Counted from the stretch's first letter, positions 8,979 through 17,526 are shown. The stretch: DNA of 53,106 nucleotides from Mariprofundus sp. (GCA_030951045.1 JAUZQJ010000025.1:1-53106); one strand, 5' to 3'. Notes: a model not told the origin generated them from the sequence alone. Numbers and translations are program-made.

Positions 8979-9015
8979 TTTTCCTTTGCGTATCTTTGCG
9001 CTCTTTGCGGTGAAA
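8979..9015 (-). repeat. CGCAAAG short intergenic repeat, copy 3
   Basis: On the minus strand it reads as three CGCAAAG units about 10 bases apart (CACCGCAAAGAGCGCAAAG and a third unit after ATA), ending in GGAAAAG. It sits just downstream of the CDGSH gene. Apart from repeat copies 2 and 3, nothing else is recognisable between 8757 and 9021. Confidence 0.65.
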
Positions 9016-9021
9016 GCGTTG

Positions 9022-9258
9022 TTACAGGTTGTTATGTGAGCCGTCGCAGAAGGGTGGATTTTTCGTCTGCTTACACTGACATAGTGCAACTGTTTTTTTC
9101 TCAGTGATTTCAATTACCTCGGGGGTAAACGCCGTGCCTTTATGTGAGCCATCACAAAATGGCTGATTGGCTGATTTACCACAGCTACACCAGTAATATG
9201 TACCAGCCTCAAGTTCAAGCACGGCGGGTTCTTTTGCTGCAATTGTTGCTTCACTCAT
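9022..9258 (-). CDS. Double CDGSH iron-sulfur domain protein
   Basis: A 78-residue protein made of two CDGSH [2Fe-2S] motifs: CSCGKSANQPFCDGSH (about residues 24-39) and CQCKQTKNPPFCDGSH (about residues 60-75). Each provides three Cys and one His ligand, as in the mitoNEET family. No membrane segment is present, so it is soluble. Tandem-CDGSH proteins in bacteria can pack both clusters in one chain; proposed roles are redox sensing and cluster transfer. A start-proximal AAGGAG is present. It lies between a strong terminator and the CGCAAAG repeats, within the redox gene block. Confidence 0.93.
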   Translation of the reverse strand: MSEATIAAKEPAVLELEAGTYYWCSCGKSANQPFCDGSHKGTAFTPEVIEITEKKTVALCQCKQTKNPPFCDGSHNNL

Positions 9259-9298
9259 ATCTAACTCCTTTTATTTATAATTTGTGCATAACGAATAA

Positions 9299-9336
9299 GG
9301 CCGGGGCGAGAGGAGGAGGCCCCGGCCAGTTTTTTT
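9299..9336 (-). terminator. Strong GC-rich terminator between yceI and the CDGSH gene
   Basis: A perfect 9-bp stem GGCCGGGGC / GCCCCGGCC (9299-9307 and 9319-9327) encloses an 11-base loop. A run of T follows on the plus strand (9330-9336), and TTATT follows on the minus strand. The only gene reading into it is yceI on the minus strand, so I assign it there. It may work in both directions. Confidence 0.85.
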
Positions 9337-9374
9337 CTGTTTGGATTATCGCGCGCTGGCAAGGCCAGTGCTTG

Positions 9375-9959
9375 CTATTGGCGAACACCCTCAATCGAGA
9401 AGAAGAGTTCGACGTTGTTAGCAACCGGACCGAGCATTGCAGCTTTTTTCATATTATAGTCGGAGAGGTGCAGCATGGTTGAACCTTCAAAACCGCGACG
9501 GAACCCGCCCCATGGATCTTTACCTGCACCAACCTGTTTCACATCAAATGATATTGCCTTAGTTACACCACGCAGTGTGAATTTACCCTTCAGTACGGCA
9601 GTGCCATTGCCCTTATCTTCAAAGCTTGTGCTGGTGAAGCTTGCCTTTGGATAGTTGGCAACATCAAAAAAATCAGCACTTCTTAAATGTTTATCACGTT
9701 CGGCATGGTTGGAATCGATACTAGCTACATCAATTTCTGTGCTTACGCTGCTGTTTGCAGGGTGCGCTTCATCATAGGTGTAAGAGCCGGTAAATGTGTT
9801 GAAGTTACCGATCAACCAGCTGTAACCCAGATGTTTTACCTTGAACTGGATAAAGGCGTGTTGGCCTTTGATATCAAATGTATAATTTTCCGCGGCTTGT
9901 GCTGTGGCGGTAAATCCCAGTGCCAGTATTAGCGATAGTAAAAGTTGTTTAAGTTTCAT
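9375..9959 (-). CDS. yceI: YceI family periplasmic protein
   Basis: A 194-residue secreted protein. The signal peptide is residues 1-22 (MKLKQ, a hydrophobic core, cleavage at AQA-AE). The mature part is the lipocalin-like YceI fold: YTFDIKGQHAFIQFKVKH at the start, HLRSADFFDVANYPKASFTS in the middle, and FTLRGVTKAISFDV. YceI proteins bind long isoprenoid or amide lipids in a hydrophobic barrel in the periplasm. The start overlaps the cytochrome b561 stop (ATGA on the minus strand). The yceI-b561 pairing is common and suggests quinone or lipid redox work at the inner membrane. Confidence 0.93.
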   Translation of the reverse strand: MKLKQLLLSLILALGFTATAQAAENYTFDIKGQHAFIQFKVKHLGYSWLIGNFNTFTGSYTYDEAHPANSSVSTEIDVASIDSNHAERDKHLRSADFFDVANYPKASFTSTSFEDKGNGTAVLKGKFTLRGVTKAISFDVKQVGAGKDPWGGFRRGFEGSTMLHLSDYNMKKAAMLGPVANNVELFFSIEGVRQ

Positions 9960-10510
9960 GGTGTATCTCCTTGTTTTTTTCCTAACATACGCATTAACGT
10001 AGTATCTTTATCGATAAAATGGTGTTTCAGTGCTGCTCCCACATGTGCGGCCGCCAGTGCTATGACTGCCCATGCGATATAGAGGTGAATCAGACCGATC
10101 AGGTCAGCTTCTTCTTTGGTGAATGAAAAACTAGCCGGCACAGTGAACAGGCCGAATAGATCAATGCCGACGCCTTCTGCGGTAGGGATCAAATAGCCCG
10201 TTATGGTGATGCCAAACAACAGCAGGTAGTGACTACGGTGAACCAGTAGAGCAATGCATTGTTCCCAGGCTTCTCCCATCAGGTTGGGACGTGTATTGCT
10301 TAACCTCCAAACCCATCGAAAGATCAAAGCAAATAGCAGTAACATGCCGATGCCTTTATGGATGTAGGGGGCATCGTGATACCAGCTGTCGTAATAGTTG
10401 AGCTCCACCATCCACAAGCCAAGCCCGAACATGCCGAAGATGATCAGTGCCATCAGCCAGTGCATAATGATGGCAATAAGGCCGTATGATGTTGATGTAT
10501 TGCGTAACAC
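9956..10510 (-). CDS. Cytochrome b561 (CybB type)
   Basis: A 184-residue inner-membrane di-heme protein with four helices. Candidate heme-ligand His are in AIIMHWLMAL (helix 1), YIHKGIGMLL (helix 2), HRSHYLLLF (helix 3) and LAAAHVGAALKHHF (helix 4), matching prokaryotic b561, which oxidises quinol or reduces superoxide. I start it at the GTG at 10510 because AAGAGGAGG sits nine bases upstream. A start at 10612 would add a 34-residue hydrophobic-basic extension foreign to the family. It is the first gene of the b561-yceI pair and divergent from a LysR gene, which probably regulates it. Confidence 0.9.
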   Translation of the reverse strand: MLRNTSTSYGLIAIIMHWLMALIIFGMFGLGLWMVELNYYDSWYHDAPYIHKGIGMLLLFALIFRWVWRLSNTRPNLMGEAWEQCIALLVHRSHYLLLFGITITGYLIPTAEGVGIDLFGLFTVPASFSFTKEEADLIGLIHLYIAWAVIALAAAHVGAALKHHFIDKDTTLMRMLGKKQGDTP

Positions 10511-10632
10511 TCTCTGTAGCCTCCTCTTTGTGACCTTCTTTTTGGATGAGGGAACTATGATGCGTAGAATGATTGAAAAAAAGTATAATAAACCAATAGA
10601 CTTGATTAACAAATCGAATCGTATAGTTTTTC

Positions 10633-11520
10633 ATGATGACGTTGGAACAGTTGCGTGCTTTGTGTGCGGTGGTCGAACAAGGTGGCTTTCATGCCGCCTC
10701 CATTTCCCTGTTTCGCAGCCAGTCGGCGATCAGTATTGCGGTAAAGAACCTGGAACAGGAACTGGAGATCTCTCTGTTTGACCGCAGCTCTTATCGTCCT
10801 GCCTTAACGCCAGAAGGGCAGGTGCTCTACGGCAAAGCCAAAAGTATTCTATCCCGTTCGGATGAGATGAGCAGTATTGCGAAACACTTTGCAAAAGGAG
10901 CCGAAACTGAAGTCTCTATTGCACTTGGGGCGATTGCTCCGGTAGAAGAGGTGTTGGAGGTCATCAAACAAATTTCTGAAACAGCGCCCGCCACACGCAT
11001 GAGTTTGCAGGTTGAAAATATGGGTGGCACGCTTGAACGCTTATTAGAAAAAGATGTTGATTTCGCCATTGCTGAGCGATTTATGCCAGTGCCGTACACC
11101 GAAGAGGTGCGTCTCACTTCCACAGAGATGATTGCAGTGATCTCCCCTGACTTCCCTCTGGCAACCCGTTACCCAGCTATCACCGCATCAGATCTGGAGC
11201 AGTATGTTCAAGTGGTGGTGCGCGACACCAGTCGCAATCAGCCCAGACGCTCAGCAGGTATTCTCGAAGGCGCCAACCAGTGGCTGGTCAACGATTTTGA
11301 CATGAAGAAACGCATGATTCAATCCGGTGCAGGCTGGGGGCGCATGCCTAAACACCGCGTCGCAGAAGAGTTGTTTGATGGCAGCTTGTTGCCTCTCTGT
11401 GGTAAAGAACTCGATCCGTTAAAGATCGATATCTATCTATTCAGAAGGGCCAACGAGCCCATGGGTCCCGTTGGCGAACGCCTCTGGCAACAATTGCAGT
11501 CCCGTATTTATATACCATAG
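10633..11520 (+). CDS. LysR-family transcriptional regulator
   Basis: A 295-residue DNA-binding protein. The N-terminal winged helix-turn-helix (residues 3-62) reads LEQLRALCAVVEQGGFHAAS, then RSQSAISIAVKNLEQELEISLFDR, a standard LysR recognition region. The rest is the two-lobed effector-binding domain (about residues 90-290). The inducer cannot be inferred. It is divergent from cytochrome b561-yceI across about 120 bases, and LysR proteins usually control their divergent neighbour, so the redox block on the minus strand is the likely target. No clear Shine-Dalgarno sequence is visible at 10633. Confidence 0.93.
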   Translation: MMTLEQLRALCAVVEQGGFHAASISLFRSQSAISIAVKNLEQELEISLFDRSSYRPALTPEGQVLYGKAKSILSRSDEMSSIAKHFAKGAETEVSIALGAIAPVEEVLEVIKQISETAPATRMSLQVENMGGTLERLLEKDVDFAIAERFMPVPYTEEVRLTSTEMIAVISPDFPLATRYPAITASDLEQYVQVVVRDTSRNQPRRSAGILEGANQWLVNDFDMKKRMIQSGAGWGRMPKHRVAEELFDGSLLPLCGKELDPLKIDIYLFRRANEPMGPVGERLWQQLQSRIYIP

Positions 11521-11576
11521 TCCACGTATTTGGTGGATGCTAGTGCAAAGCGGTTTTGCTGTGCTATGCTTTCGGC

Positions 11577-12386
11577 ATGATTCGCGGTGATAAACTTAGT
11601 AAAGTATATGGAACCACTACGGCAGTATCTTCCACAGATATACATGTGCGTGATGCTGCTATTACAGTTATTATGGGTGGTTCAGGTTCAGGTAAAACCA
11701 CCCTGCTCAGGCTGTTGGCTGGATTAGAGAAGCCTACTGCAGGTCATATCTGGTATGGTGATGAAGACCTCTGTACGATGACTGATGATCGTCTGTATGA
11801 ACTGCGCGAAAGCATGGGCATGCTATTCCAGTACTCCGCCCTGCTGAACTCCTTAAATGTCTATGACAATGTGGCATTTCCGCTGCATGAGCATACGGAT
11901 CTGGATGAAGAGGTTATTCGCACGATGGTATCCATGAAACTTGAACAGGTCGGGTTACGTGGCTTTGAGCATCTCATGCCTTCCGAGTTATCTGGTGGGA
12001 TGGCCAAGCGTGTTGCCTTTGCGCGTGCCATGGCGATGGATCCGAAAATCGTCTTTTTTGACGAACCGACATCCGGTCTCGATCCTATATCAGCAGGTGT
12101 AATCAGTACTTTGATTCGGGAAACATCAACCAAAAATCGCATGACATCTATTGTTGTTACCCATGATGTTGGTGCAGGCCTGTCTATGGCGGATAATGTT
12201 ATTCTGTTGTGGCAGGGTCGTATTATTGCTGAAGGAACCCCTGATGAAATCAGACACAGCGATGATGAACGTGTGCAACAATTTTTGGAAGGTCGGCCGG
12301 ATGGCCCGATTCCTTTTTCACGCAGTACAACATCCTATGTCGATGACCTAACCCACAAACCGGGCACAGTGAGATTAGAATCATGA
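11577..12386 (+). CDS. mlaF: Mla phospholipid transport ATPase
   Basis: A 269-residue cytosolic ABC ATPase. Walker A is MGGSGSGKTTLL, the signature is LSGGMAKRVAFARAM (LSGGM is typical of MlaF/Mkl ATPases), and Walker B is IVFFDEPTSGLDP. It powers phospholipid movement by the MlaFED complex, which maintains outer-membrane asymmetry. I chose the ATG at 11577 (MIRGDKLSKVYG); a TTG at 11556 is the upstream alternative. The C-terminal extension after EGRPDG is longer than the ATPase core, and in MlaF such a tail contacts the partner subunit. It overlaps mlaE by four bases. No mlaB is found between or beside these genes. Confidence 0.94.
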   Translation: MIRGDKLSKVYGTTTAVSSTDIHVRDAAITVIMGGSGSGKTTLLRLLAGLEKPTAGHIWYGDEDLCTMTDDRLYELRESMGMLFQYSALLNSLNVYDNVAFPLHEHTDLDEEVIRTMVSMKLEQVGLRGFEHLMPSELSGGMAKRVAFARAMAMDPKIVFFDEPTSGLDPISAGVISTLIRETSTKNRMTSIVVTHDVGAGLSMADNVILLWQGRIIAEGTPDEIRHSDDERVQQFLEGRPDGPIPFSRSTTSYVDDLTHKPGTVRLES

Positions 12387-13186
12387 GTGATGTGACATTT
12401 GTGCAACAATCAGCATTAGCCATTTTTTTTGGCCGTCTCGGGCGCTCCACACTCTCGGGCATGGAGAAGCTTGGCGATGCGACCATGCTTGGTTTTCATG
12501 CCTTAGGGCTTATTTTTTCCAAGCCATGGCAAGGCAAACATTTTGTACTACAACTTTATGCTTTGGGTGTTGGTTCCTTAGCCATTATTGTTGTTACCGG
12601 CGCTTTCACCGGCATGGTATTGGCGCTACAGGGTTATTACACCTTGGCCAAATTTGGTTCAGAATCACTGCTTGGAGCAGGTGTCGGCATGTCGATTATC
12701 AGGGAGCTCGGGCCTGTGCTTGGTGCTTTTATGATTATCGGGCGGGCTGGTTCCAGTATTACCGCTGAAATTGGTATTATGCGTGTTACTGAGCAAACCG
12801 ATGCGCTGGAAATGATGGCAGTAAATCCGAAACGGCGCATTCTGTTGCCACGTATTGTGGCTGTAATCATCGCCGTACCGCTACTGGTCGCCATCTTTGA
12901 TGTGGTAGGGATTGGTTCCGGTTATATCGTTGGTGTTGAGTTGCTCGGAGTGAACCCCGGCGCCTATATTGCCGAGTTGGTCGCCAAAGTCGGCATGCAT
13001 GATATTTATGGTGGATTGGTCAAGTCAGTCGTATTCGGTTTTTTGATAGGCATGATCTGTTCCTATATGGGCTACCGTTCGACCCCGACCACTGAAGGTG
13101 TTGCTCAGGCAACAACTCAGGCTGTGGTCATTTCATCGGTCAGTGTACTCATTGTTGATTACATATTAACCTCATTTTACCTGTAA
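12383..13186 (+). CDS. mlaE: Mla phospholipid transporter permease
   Basis: A 267-residue inner-membrane permease of the MlaE/YrbE family, starting inside the mlaF stop (ATGA). Seen: an amphipathic N-terminal helix, then five or six membrane helices. Family motifs are TGAFTGMVLALQGYYTLAKFG, ELGPVLGAFMIIGRAGSSI, EIGIMRVTEQTDALEMMAVNP (coupling region) and SYMGYRSTPTTEGVAQATTQ. It forms the core that passes lipid between the membrane and the MlaD ring. Confidence 0.94.
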   Translation: MSDVTFVQQSALAIFFGRLGRSTLSGMEKLGDATMLGFHALGLIFSKPWQGKHFVLQLYALGVGSLAIIVVTGAFTGMVLALQGYYTLAKFGSESLLGAGVGMSIIRELGPVLGAFMIIGRAGSSITAEIGIMRVTEQTDALEMMAVNPKRRILLPRIVAVIIAVPLLVAIFDVVGIGSGYIVGVELLGVNPGAYIAELVAKVGMHDIYGGLVKSVVFGFLIGMICSYMGYRSTPTTEGVAQATTQAVVISSVSVLIVDYILTSFYL

Positions 13187-13257
13187 TGACGATGATGAGA
13201 TTGATGCAATTTAAGAATTTATACAGTTTGAATATTCAACTGTAACTGGAGAATCAA

Positions 13258-13707
13258 ATGCAAGCGTATAGACGTGTTGAAATGACTGTAGGTGTTTTTG
13301 TGATTGTCGGGCTACTCGCTATTAGCTGGTTGGCTATCAAAGTGGGGCAAGTCGGAGGTATTGGTGAATCAGGTTATAAACTTGTTGCCAATTTTGATGA
13401 TGCTGGCGGCGTTCGCAAAGGTAGTGATGTAATGATGGCAGGTGTGGCTATCGGTCGTATCAACTCGGTAACACTCACGGATAATGATCACGCGACCATG
13501 GTGCTACGCATCAATGAAGGTATAAAAATTACTGAAGATGCATTCGCATCTGTGCGTACCAAAGGAATTATTGGTGATCGCTACATCAGAATCACGCAGG
13601 GCATGGACGATACAACTCTTGAACCCGGCAGTGAAATTGAAGAAACGGAATCTGCGATCAATATTGAAGACTTGATCAGTAAGTATATTTTCAGCGGTAA
13701 GGAGTAA
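13258..13707 (+). CDS. mlaD: Mla MCE-domain lipid-binding protein
   Basis: A 149-residue protein anchored by one N-terminal helix (about residues 10-27, GVFVIVGLLAISWLAI), followed by one MCE domain in the periplasm (about residues 38-118: YKLVANFDDAGGVRKGSDVMMAGVAIG and the FASVRTKGIIGDRYIRI strand). MlaD forms a hexameric ring on MlaE that threads phospholipid. The C-terminal region is short and lacks the long pore helix seen in longer MCE proteins. AGAATC and a purine-rich stretch precede the ATG, and 71 bases separate it from mlaE. Confidence 0.93.
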   Translation: MQAYRRVEMTVGVFVIVGLLAISWLAIKVGQVGGIGESGYKLVANFDDAGGVRKGSDVMMAGVAIGRINSVTLTDNDHATMVLRINEGIKITEDAFASVRTKGIIGDRYIRITQGMDDTTLEPGSEIEETESAINIEDLISKYIFSGKE

Positions 13708-13786
13708 AGATTCCACTTCGGGCCACCAAAACCTGGATGTAGTCTAAGCCTGTAATAATCTGTAAGTAGAGAATCAAGGAGTTATT

Positions 13787-14401
13787 ATGAAACACATTCA
13801 ATTAATTTTTACCATGATCATCAGCATGCTTTTCTCTATGCCGGCATGGGCGGAGAGTGATGGTAATCCTAAAGGTGTGATAGAAAGCACCATCACCCAG
13901 ATTATTGAGGCGCTCAATGCACGTGAAGATAAAACGATTATTTCGAGCCAAGACCGTGATGCGATCCGCCAAGCGATAGAAGGGCGCTTTGACTACAGTG
14001 ACATGGCCATGCGCAGTCTGGGCAAGCCATGGAAAAAGCTGGGTGACGCTGAACGGCTACATTTCACCGAGGTTTTTCGAGATCTGCTGGAACGTTCATA
14101 TGGTAACCGCTTAAGTGATTATAAAGGACAGAAAGTAATCTTTGCTGATGCGATCAGAAAAAATGATAAAGCACTGGTTAAATCCACTGTTGTGGATGGC
14201 ACACGTGAAACGCCCGTCGATTATAAGTTGCATCAAACTAATGGCGGCTGGCAGGTCTATGATATCCGCATTGAAGGCACCAGCATGGTGCGTACCTTTC
14301 ATCAGGACTTCAAATCCACACTTGGCGATGGCGGGTATAAAGCATTAGTGAAAGCACTGGAAGAAAAGGTCGCTAAATTAAAGGCTAAGGACCAAGGCTG
14401 A
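13787..14401 (+). CDS. mlaC: Mla periplasmic phospholipid-binding protein
   Basis: A 204-residue secreted protein. The signal peptide is residues 1-22 (cleavage at AWA-ES). The mature chain has the MlaC/Tol-Ttg2 fold: FDYSDMAMRSLGKPWKKLGDAERLHFTEVFRDLLERSYG, YKLHQTNGGWQVYDIRIEG and the closing helix. MlaC shuttles single phospholipids across the periplasm between MlaFED and the outer-membrane MlaA complex; no mlaA is in the window. CAAGGAG lies upstream of the ATG. Its stop overlaps the proposed CTG start of the next gene (CTGA), so coupling is likely. Confidence 0.93.
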   Translation: MKHIQLIFTMIISMLFSMPAWAESDGNPKGVIESTITQIIEALNAREDKTIISSQDRDAIRQAIEGRFDYSDMAMRSLGKPWKKLGDAERLHFTEVFRDLLERSYGNRLSDYKGQKVIFADAIRKNDKALVKSTVVDGTRETPVDYKLHQTNGGWQVYDIRIEGTSMVRTFHQDFKSTLGDGGYKALVKALEEKVAKLKAKDQG

Positions 14402-17400
14402 GTAAACCTCAGGTAACTACCAAACCTGGTAGTACATTCTCACGCGCGCTGGCTTCATGCCGGCGCGTAGTCCTTTTACTGCTCTTTTTTTTCACGGCCG
14501 GAGGAGCATGGCTGTATTGGAATGCACCCTCAATAGATACCATGCGGCCGAATATTGAAAGTTATTTGCAACAGCAGCTTGAATTAAATGAACTGCATCT
14601 CGGAGAGCTGTCTTTGCGCTGGGCGGGCTTTTTATGGCTGAAAGTGGATCGGCTGGATTTTACCAGTACCAATCATGGTATCGCCTATCATGATGGCAGT
14701 GCCAGCGTAAGAATTCCGCTAAGCGCCCTTTTTAATGGTGATATTGCACCGGATAAAATTTTGTTAAAACATGGTGCTCTGGATATAGAGCTGGATGACT
14801 CGGAAACCATTCTGCCTGAGCAACTCACGCTGGTAGATGTTCACGTGAGTTGGCATATCGCAGCTACGCCAGCGCACCCTGACTGGCGCGGGGAACTGCC
14901 TGATGTAAACCTCACGCTTCATGCAAAGTCACGTATGATCAATGCCAAATCACCGGTATTTAAATTATCGGCACAATGGGATGAGGATGGCTTTCCCGGC
15001 CAGTTAAATCTGCATTGTAACAACATTGACTGGCTGCCTGCATCCATTCGCCAGCTTATCAACGGATCACCGCAGGCTGATTTGACGCTACGGCGCAAAG
15101 ATCATCAGCGATGGGAGGTAAAGAGCTCCATTGCATCTCAGAATCCAGTCAGCCTACGTTTAACACCAATTGGTGATATCTATCAGTTCGATACGCTTTC
15201 AACAAAGCTACAGATTCAGATGCGCGGCAACACAAAAGAAACCGATGCATTCAAGCTGAAGCAGATCAATGTTGATGAACTGATATGGGCTTTAGGCGAA
15301 AGTAAAATCACTGCTCAGGGTGAGTGGAGTGATGGGACTTTACTAGTAAACGCTGCTTCCAACCTGCTACCTATGCCCCTGATCTGGTCATGGCTTCAAC
15401 CACTTGGCGATCCGGGCTGGCAGCAGTGGTTAAAACAGATGCAGCATGGCATTGCCAGACAGGCACAGGCAGACCTTTCACTGCGCTGGCCTGATCCGCT
15501 TCAGGTATGGCCAAACATTGAAGCATTTAAATCGATGTCCTATAAAATAAAGACTGATATTGAAGGTGCTGATATCGCTTTGGGCATATCCAATGGTTTT
15601 TTGAGCAATACCCGTGCCACTGTTGAGATAGATTCAGATGCCATAAACGCAAAAATTATAGATAGCATGCTGCCCAAAGATCTGGGCCACTCAAGCGGCA
15701 GCTTGTACATTCCACTGGACACCCTTTTATTGAACATTACAGGTTCTGCCAATACAGATGTAGCCAATCTGCTGCATTGGTTCGGTCCTGCCGAAGTCAA
15801 TGATTGGCAATGGAATAAAGCACGAGCCAATAGTCAGTTTGAGTTGATGTGGGACCTCACTAAAACTAGCCCTAAAGAGGCCCGTATTACCTTGTACCCC
15901 GATGGTTTATGGAATATTGACGTACTTAAATTTCCGCTTCAATTATCTAAGGGGGTTGTAAAGTGGGATATTAACAAAGGTATTTCATTGAAAAATATGC
16001 ACCTATCCGGCGCCCATATGCAAGGTATGTTCTCTTTTGATGCAGCAGCATCGTCCCGGACCGAAGCGTGGAAAATAACCTCTGTGCAAGCCCATGGCAG
16101 AAGTAAACTTGCCCCGCTTGCTGCGCACTTTCAGCTACCTCTGGCGCACGCTGGTGGCAGCATCAATAGCAGTCTGCGTTTCCAGGATGGCCAATGGTTT
16201 GGCAACCTTGATATGACAGATGCAAGCTGGGAACATTTACTAGGGTCCAACAAGAAAAAAGGCGAACCCTTGGCGTTGCAATATCTTGGCTTGCTGGATA
16301 TGAAGAGCAAACTCCCTACCATTCATATCAACAAGCTTACCAGCAGCGGAAATCACATCAAACTGCATGATGGGTCTGGCAGCATCAACAGCGCTGGCTT
16401 GCAACTACAACTTAATGGCCTACATACGCCATCATTCAGCGGCAACCTTGATGTTGATGTGCCATTTGATGACGGCATGGCATGGAACATTGATGTCAAA
16501 GCGAGTTACCTCAACCGTAATGCTCTACCGAACACACTGGATCACTCTGAAACGTTGATCGACAAAAACTGGTTGTTGCGTGCGAATATTGACCGGTTTG
16601 ACTGGGATGATGCACGTATGAGTGGTGTACACCTTAGACTGGCTTCCGATAAAGATAGCATCGGGGTTATGGAAGCAGCACTGGTTCATACTTCGCAATT
16701 GGACATCATGGATGTTGATGCACGTTTCACACTGCCGGGCGAGGGCAAAGTTGAACTGCGTAAATTTTCAGCCAGCTTTGAAAAACAGATATTAACCATT
16801 TCGGCAACCCTTTCTCCTGAAGCTGAGGGTGGTATGCGCTGGAAGGGGTTTGCAGAACTGCATGGCGATTTTGGCCATTTGATGAACAAGGGAGGCCTCT
16901 CCAGTCGTTTTTTAGAGGGTGATGGAAATTTGATTTTCTCGGGTCAGGGTCTCATTTTGAAAGAACAACCTTGGTGGAAGGGCTTGGATGGTCGTTTGCG
17001 TATGCGGGTTGATCAAGGGCGCATCCTGGAAGGAGGCACACTCACCACGCTGTTGTCCGCTATTAATTTGAGCCAACTGCCTGCCTTGCTCTTTGGTCAG
17101 CGTAAAGATCTATCAGGTCCCGGAATCATGTATGAGCGTTTGCAGATGGAAGCGATTATGCAGAGTCAGAATATTCATATTCGCAATGTTGCCATGCGCT
17201 CAAGCGCATTTGATCTGGTGGGGCAGGGCAATATGAATGTCGAGAACAATACCATTGATCTTTTTTTAATCGCCAAGCCGTTACAAAATCTGGATGCCTT
17301 ACTGGCTAAAATACCACTTGTGCGGGATATTCTTGGTGGCAGATCACATAGTTTGATGCGTAAAGTGTATCATCTGAGTGGTCCATTCACGGATGCAAAA

Positions 17401-17526
17401 GTAAAAGCAGTGCGGCCACGGGATGCTGGCCTATCTGACTCAGGTATCATTGAACGACTGTTTAATATTCCTAATAATTGGTTTGGCCCGAGTGAAAAAG
17501 AGCCGCCTGTGAAAGTGAGTCAATAA
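14398..17526 (+). CDS. AsmA/YhdP-like lipid-bridge protein, probable CTG start
   Basis: A large protein, 1042 residues from the proposed CTG start. It has one N-terminal membrane helix (about residues 24-41, VVLLLLFFFTAGGAWLYW), a long beta-rich periplasmic region with repeated DW/WxV-type strands, and a C-terminal AsmA_2-like segment (LRMRVDQGRILEGGTLTTLL, then GQGNMNVENNTIDLFLIAKP and IPLVRDILGG). This pattern matches YhdP-type AsmA proteins, thought to form hydrophobic grooves carrying phospholipid to the outer membrane. The first ATG in frame (14542) would remove the anchor. Upstream of it only CTG at 14398, preceded by AAGGACCAAGG, could start the frame, right at the mlaC stop. Its position after mlaFEDC supports a lipid-transport job. 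Confidence 0.82.
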   Translation: MSKPQVTTKPGSTFSRALASCRRVVLLLLFFFTAGGAWLYWNAPSIDTMRPNIESYLQQQLELNELHLGELSLRWAGFLWLKVDRLDFTSTNHGIAYHDGSASVRIPLSALFNGDIAPDKILLKHGALDIELDDSETILPEQLTLVDVHVSWHIAATPAHPDWRGELPDVNLTLHAKSRMINAKSPVFKLSAQWDEDGFPGQLNLHCNNIDWLPASIRQLINGSPQADLTLRRKDHQRWEVKSSIASQNPVSLRLTPIGDIYQFDTLSTKLQIQMRGNTKETDAFKLKQINVDELIWALGESKITAQGEWSDGTLLVNAASNLLPMPLIWSWLQPLGDPGWQQWLKQMQHGIARQAQADLSLRWPDPLQVWPNIEAFKSMSYKIKTDIEGADIALGISNGFLSNTRATVEIDSDAINAKIIDSMLPKDLGHSSGSLYIPLDTLLLNITGSANTDVANLLHWFGPAEVNDWQWNKARANSQFELMWDLTKTSPKEARITLYPDGLWNIDVLKFPLQLSKGVVKWDINKGISLKNMHLSGAHMQGMFSFDAAASSRTEAWKITSVQAHGRSKLAPLAAHFQLPLAHAGGSINSSLRFQDGQWFGNLDMTDASWEHLLGSNKKKGEPLALQYLGLLDMKSKLPTIHINKLTSSGNHIKLHDGSGSINSAGLQLQLNGLHTPSFSGNLDVDVPFDDGMAWNIDVKASYLNRNALPNTLDHSETLIDKNWLLRANIDRFDWDDARMSGVHLRLASDKDSIGVMEAALVHTSQLDIMDVDARFTLPGEGKVELRKFSASFEKQILTISATLSPEAEGGMRWKGFAELHGDFGHLMNKGGLSSRFLEGDGNLIFSGQGLILKEQPWWKGLDGRLRMRVDQGRILEGGTLTTLLSAINLSQLPALLFGQRKDLSGPGIMYERLQMEAIMQSQNIHIRNVAMRSSAFDLVGQGNMNVENNTIDLFLIAKPLQNLDALLAKIPLVRDILGGRSHSLMRKVYHLSGPFTDAKVKAVRPRDAGLSDSGIIERLFNIPNNWFGPSEKEPPVKVSQ
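14445..14467 (+). terminator. GC-rich hairpin in the mlaC/AsmA junction
   Basis: Arms CGCGCTGGC and GCCGGCGCG (14445-14453, 14459-14467) pair over 9 bp with one G-T wobble around TTCAT. Beyond them come CCTTTT and, 14 bases later, a run of eight T. It could be a terminator or attenuator after mlaC, but it also lies inside the proposed N-terminal coding part of the AsmA-like gene. Confidence 0.4.

Noticed and set aside
8750-9013. An 87-residue plus-strand frame upstream of the CDGSH gene
   Set aside because: It runs through two copies of the CGCAAAG repeat, is Cys/His/Arg-rich without a recognisable fold, and has no ribosome-binding site.
14542-14544. ATG as start of the AsmA-like gene
   Set aside because: It would delete the only membrane anchor, while the upstream in-frame codons encode a clean hydrophobic helix.
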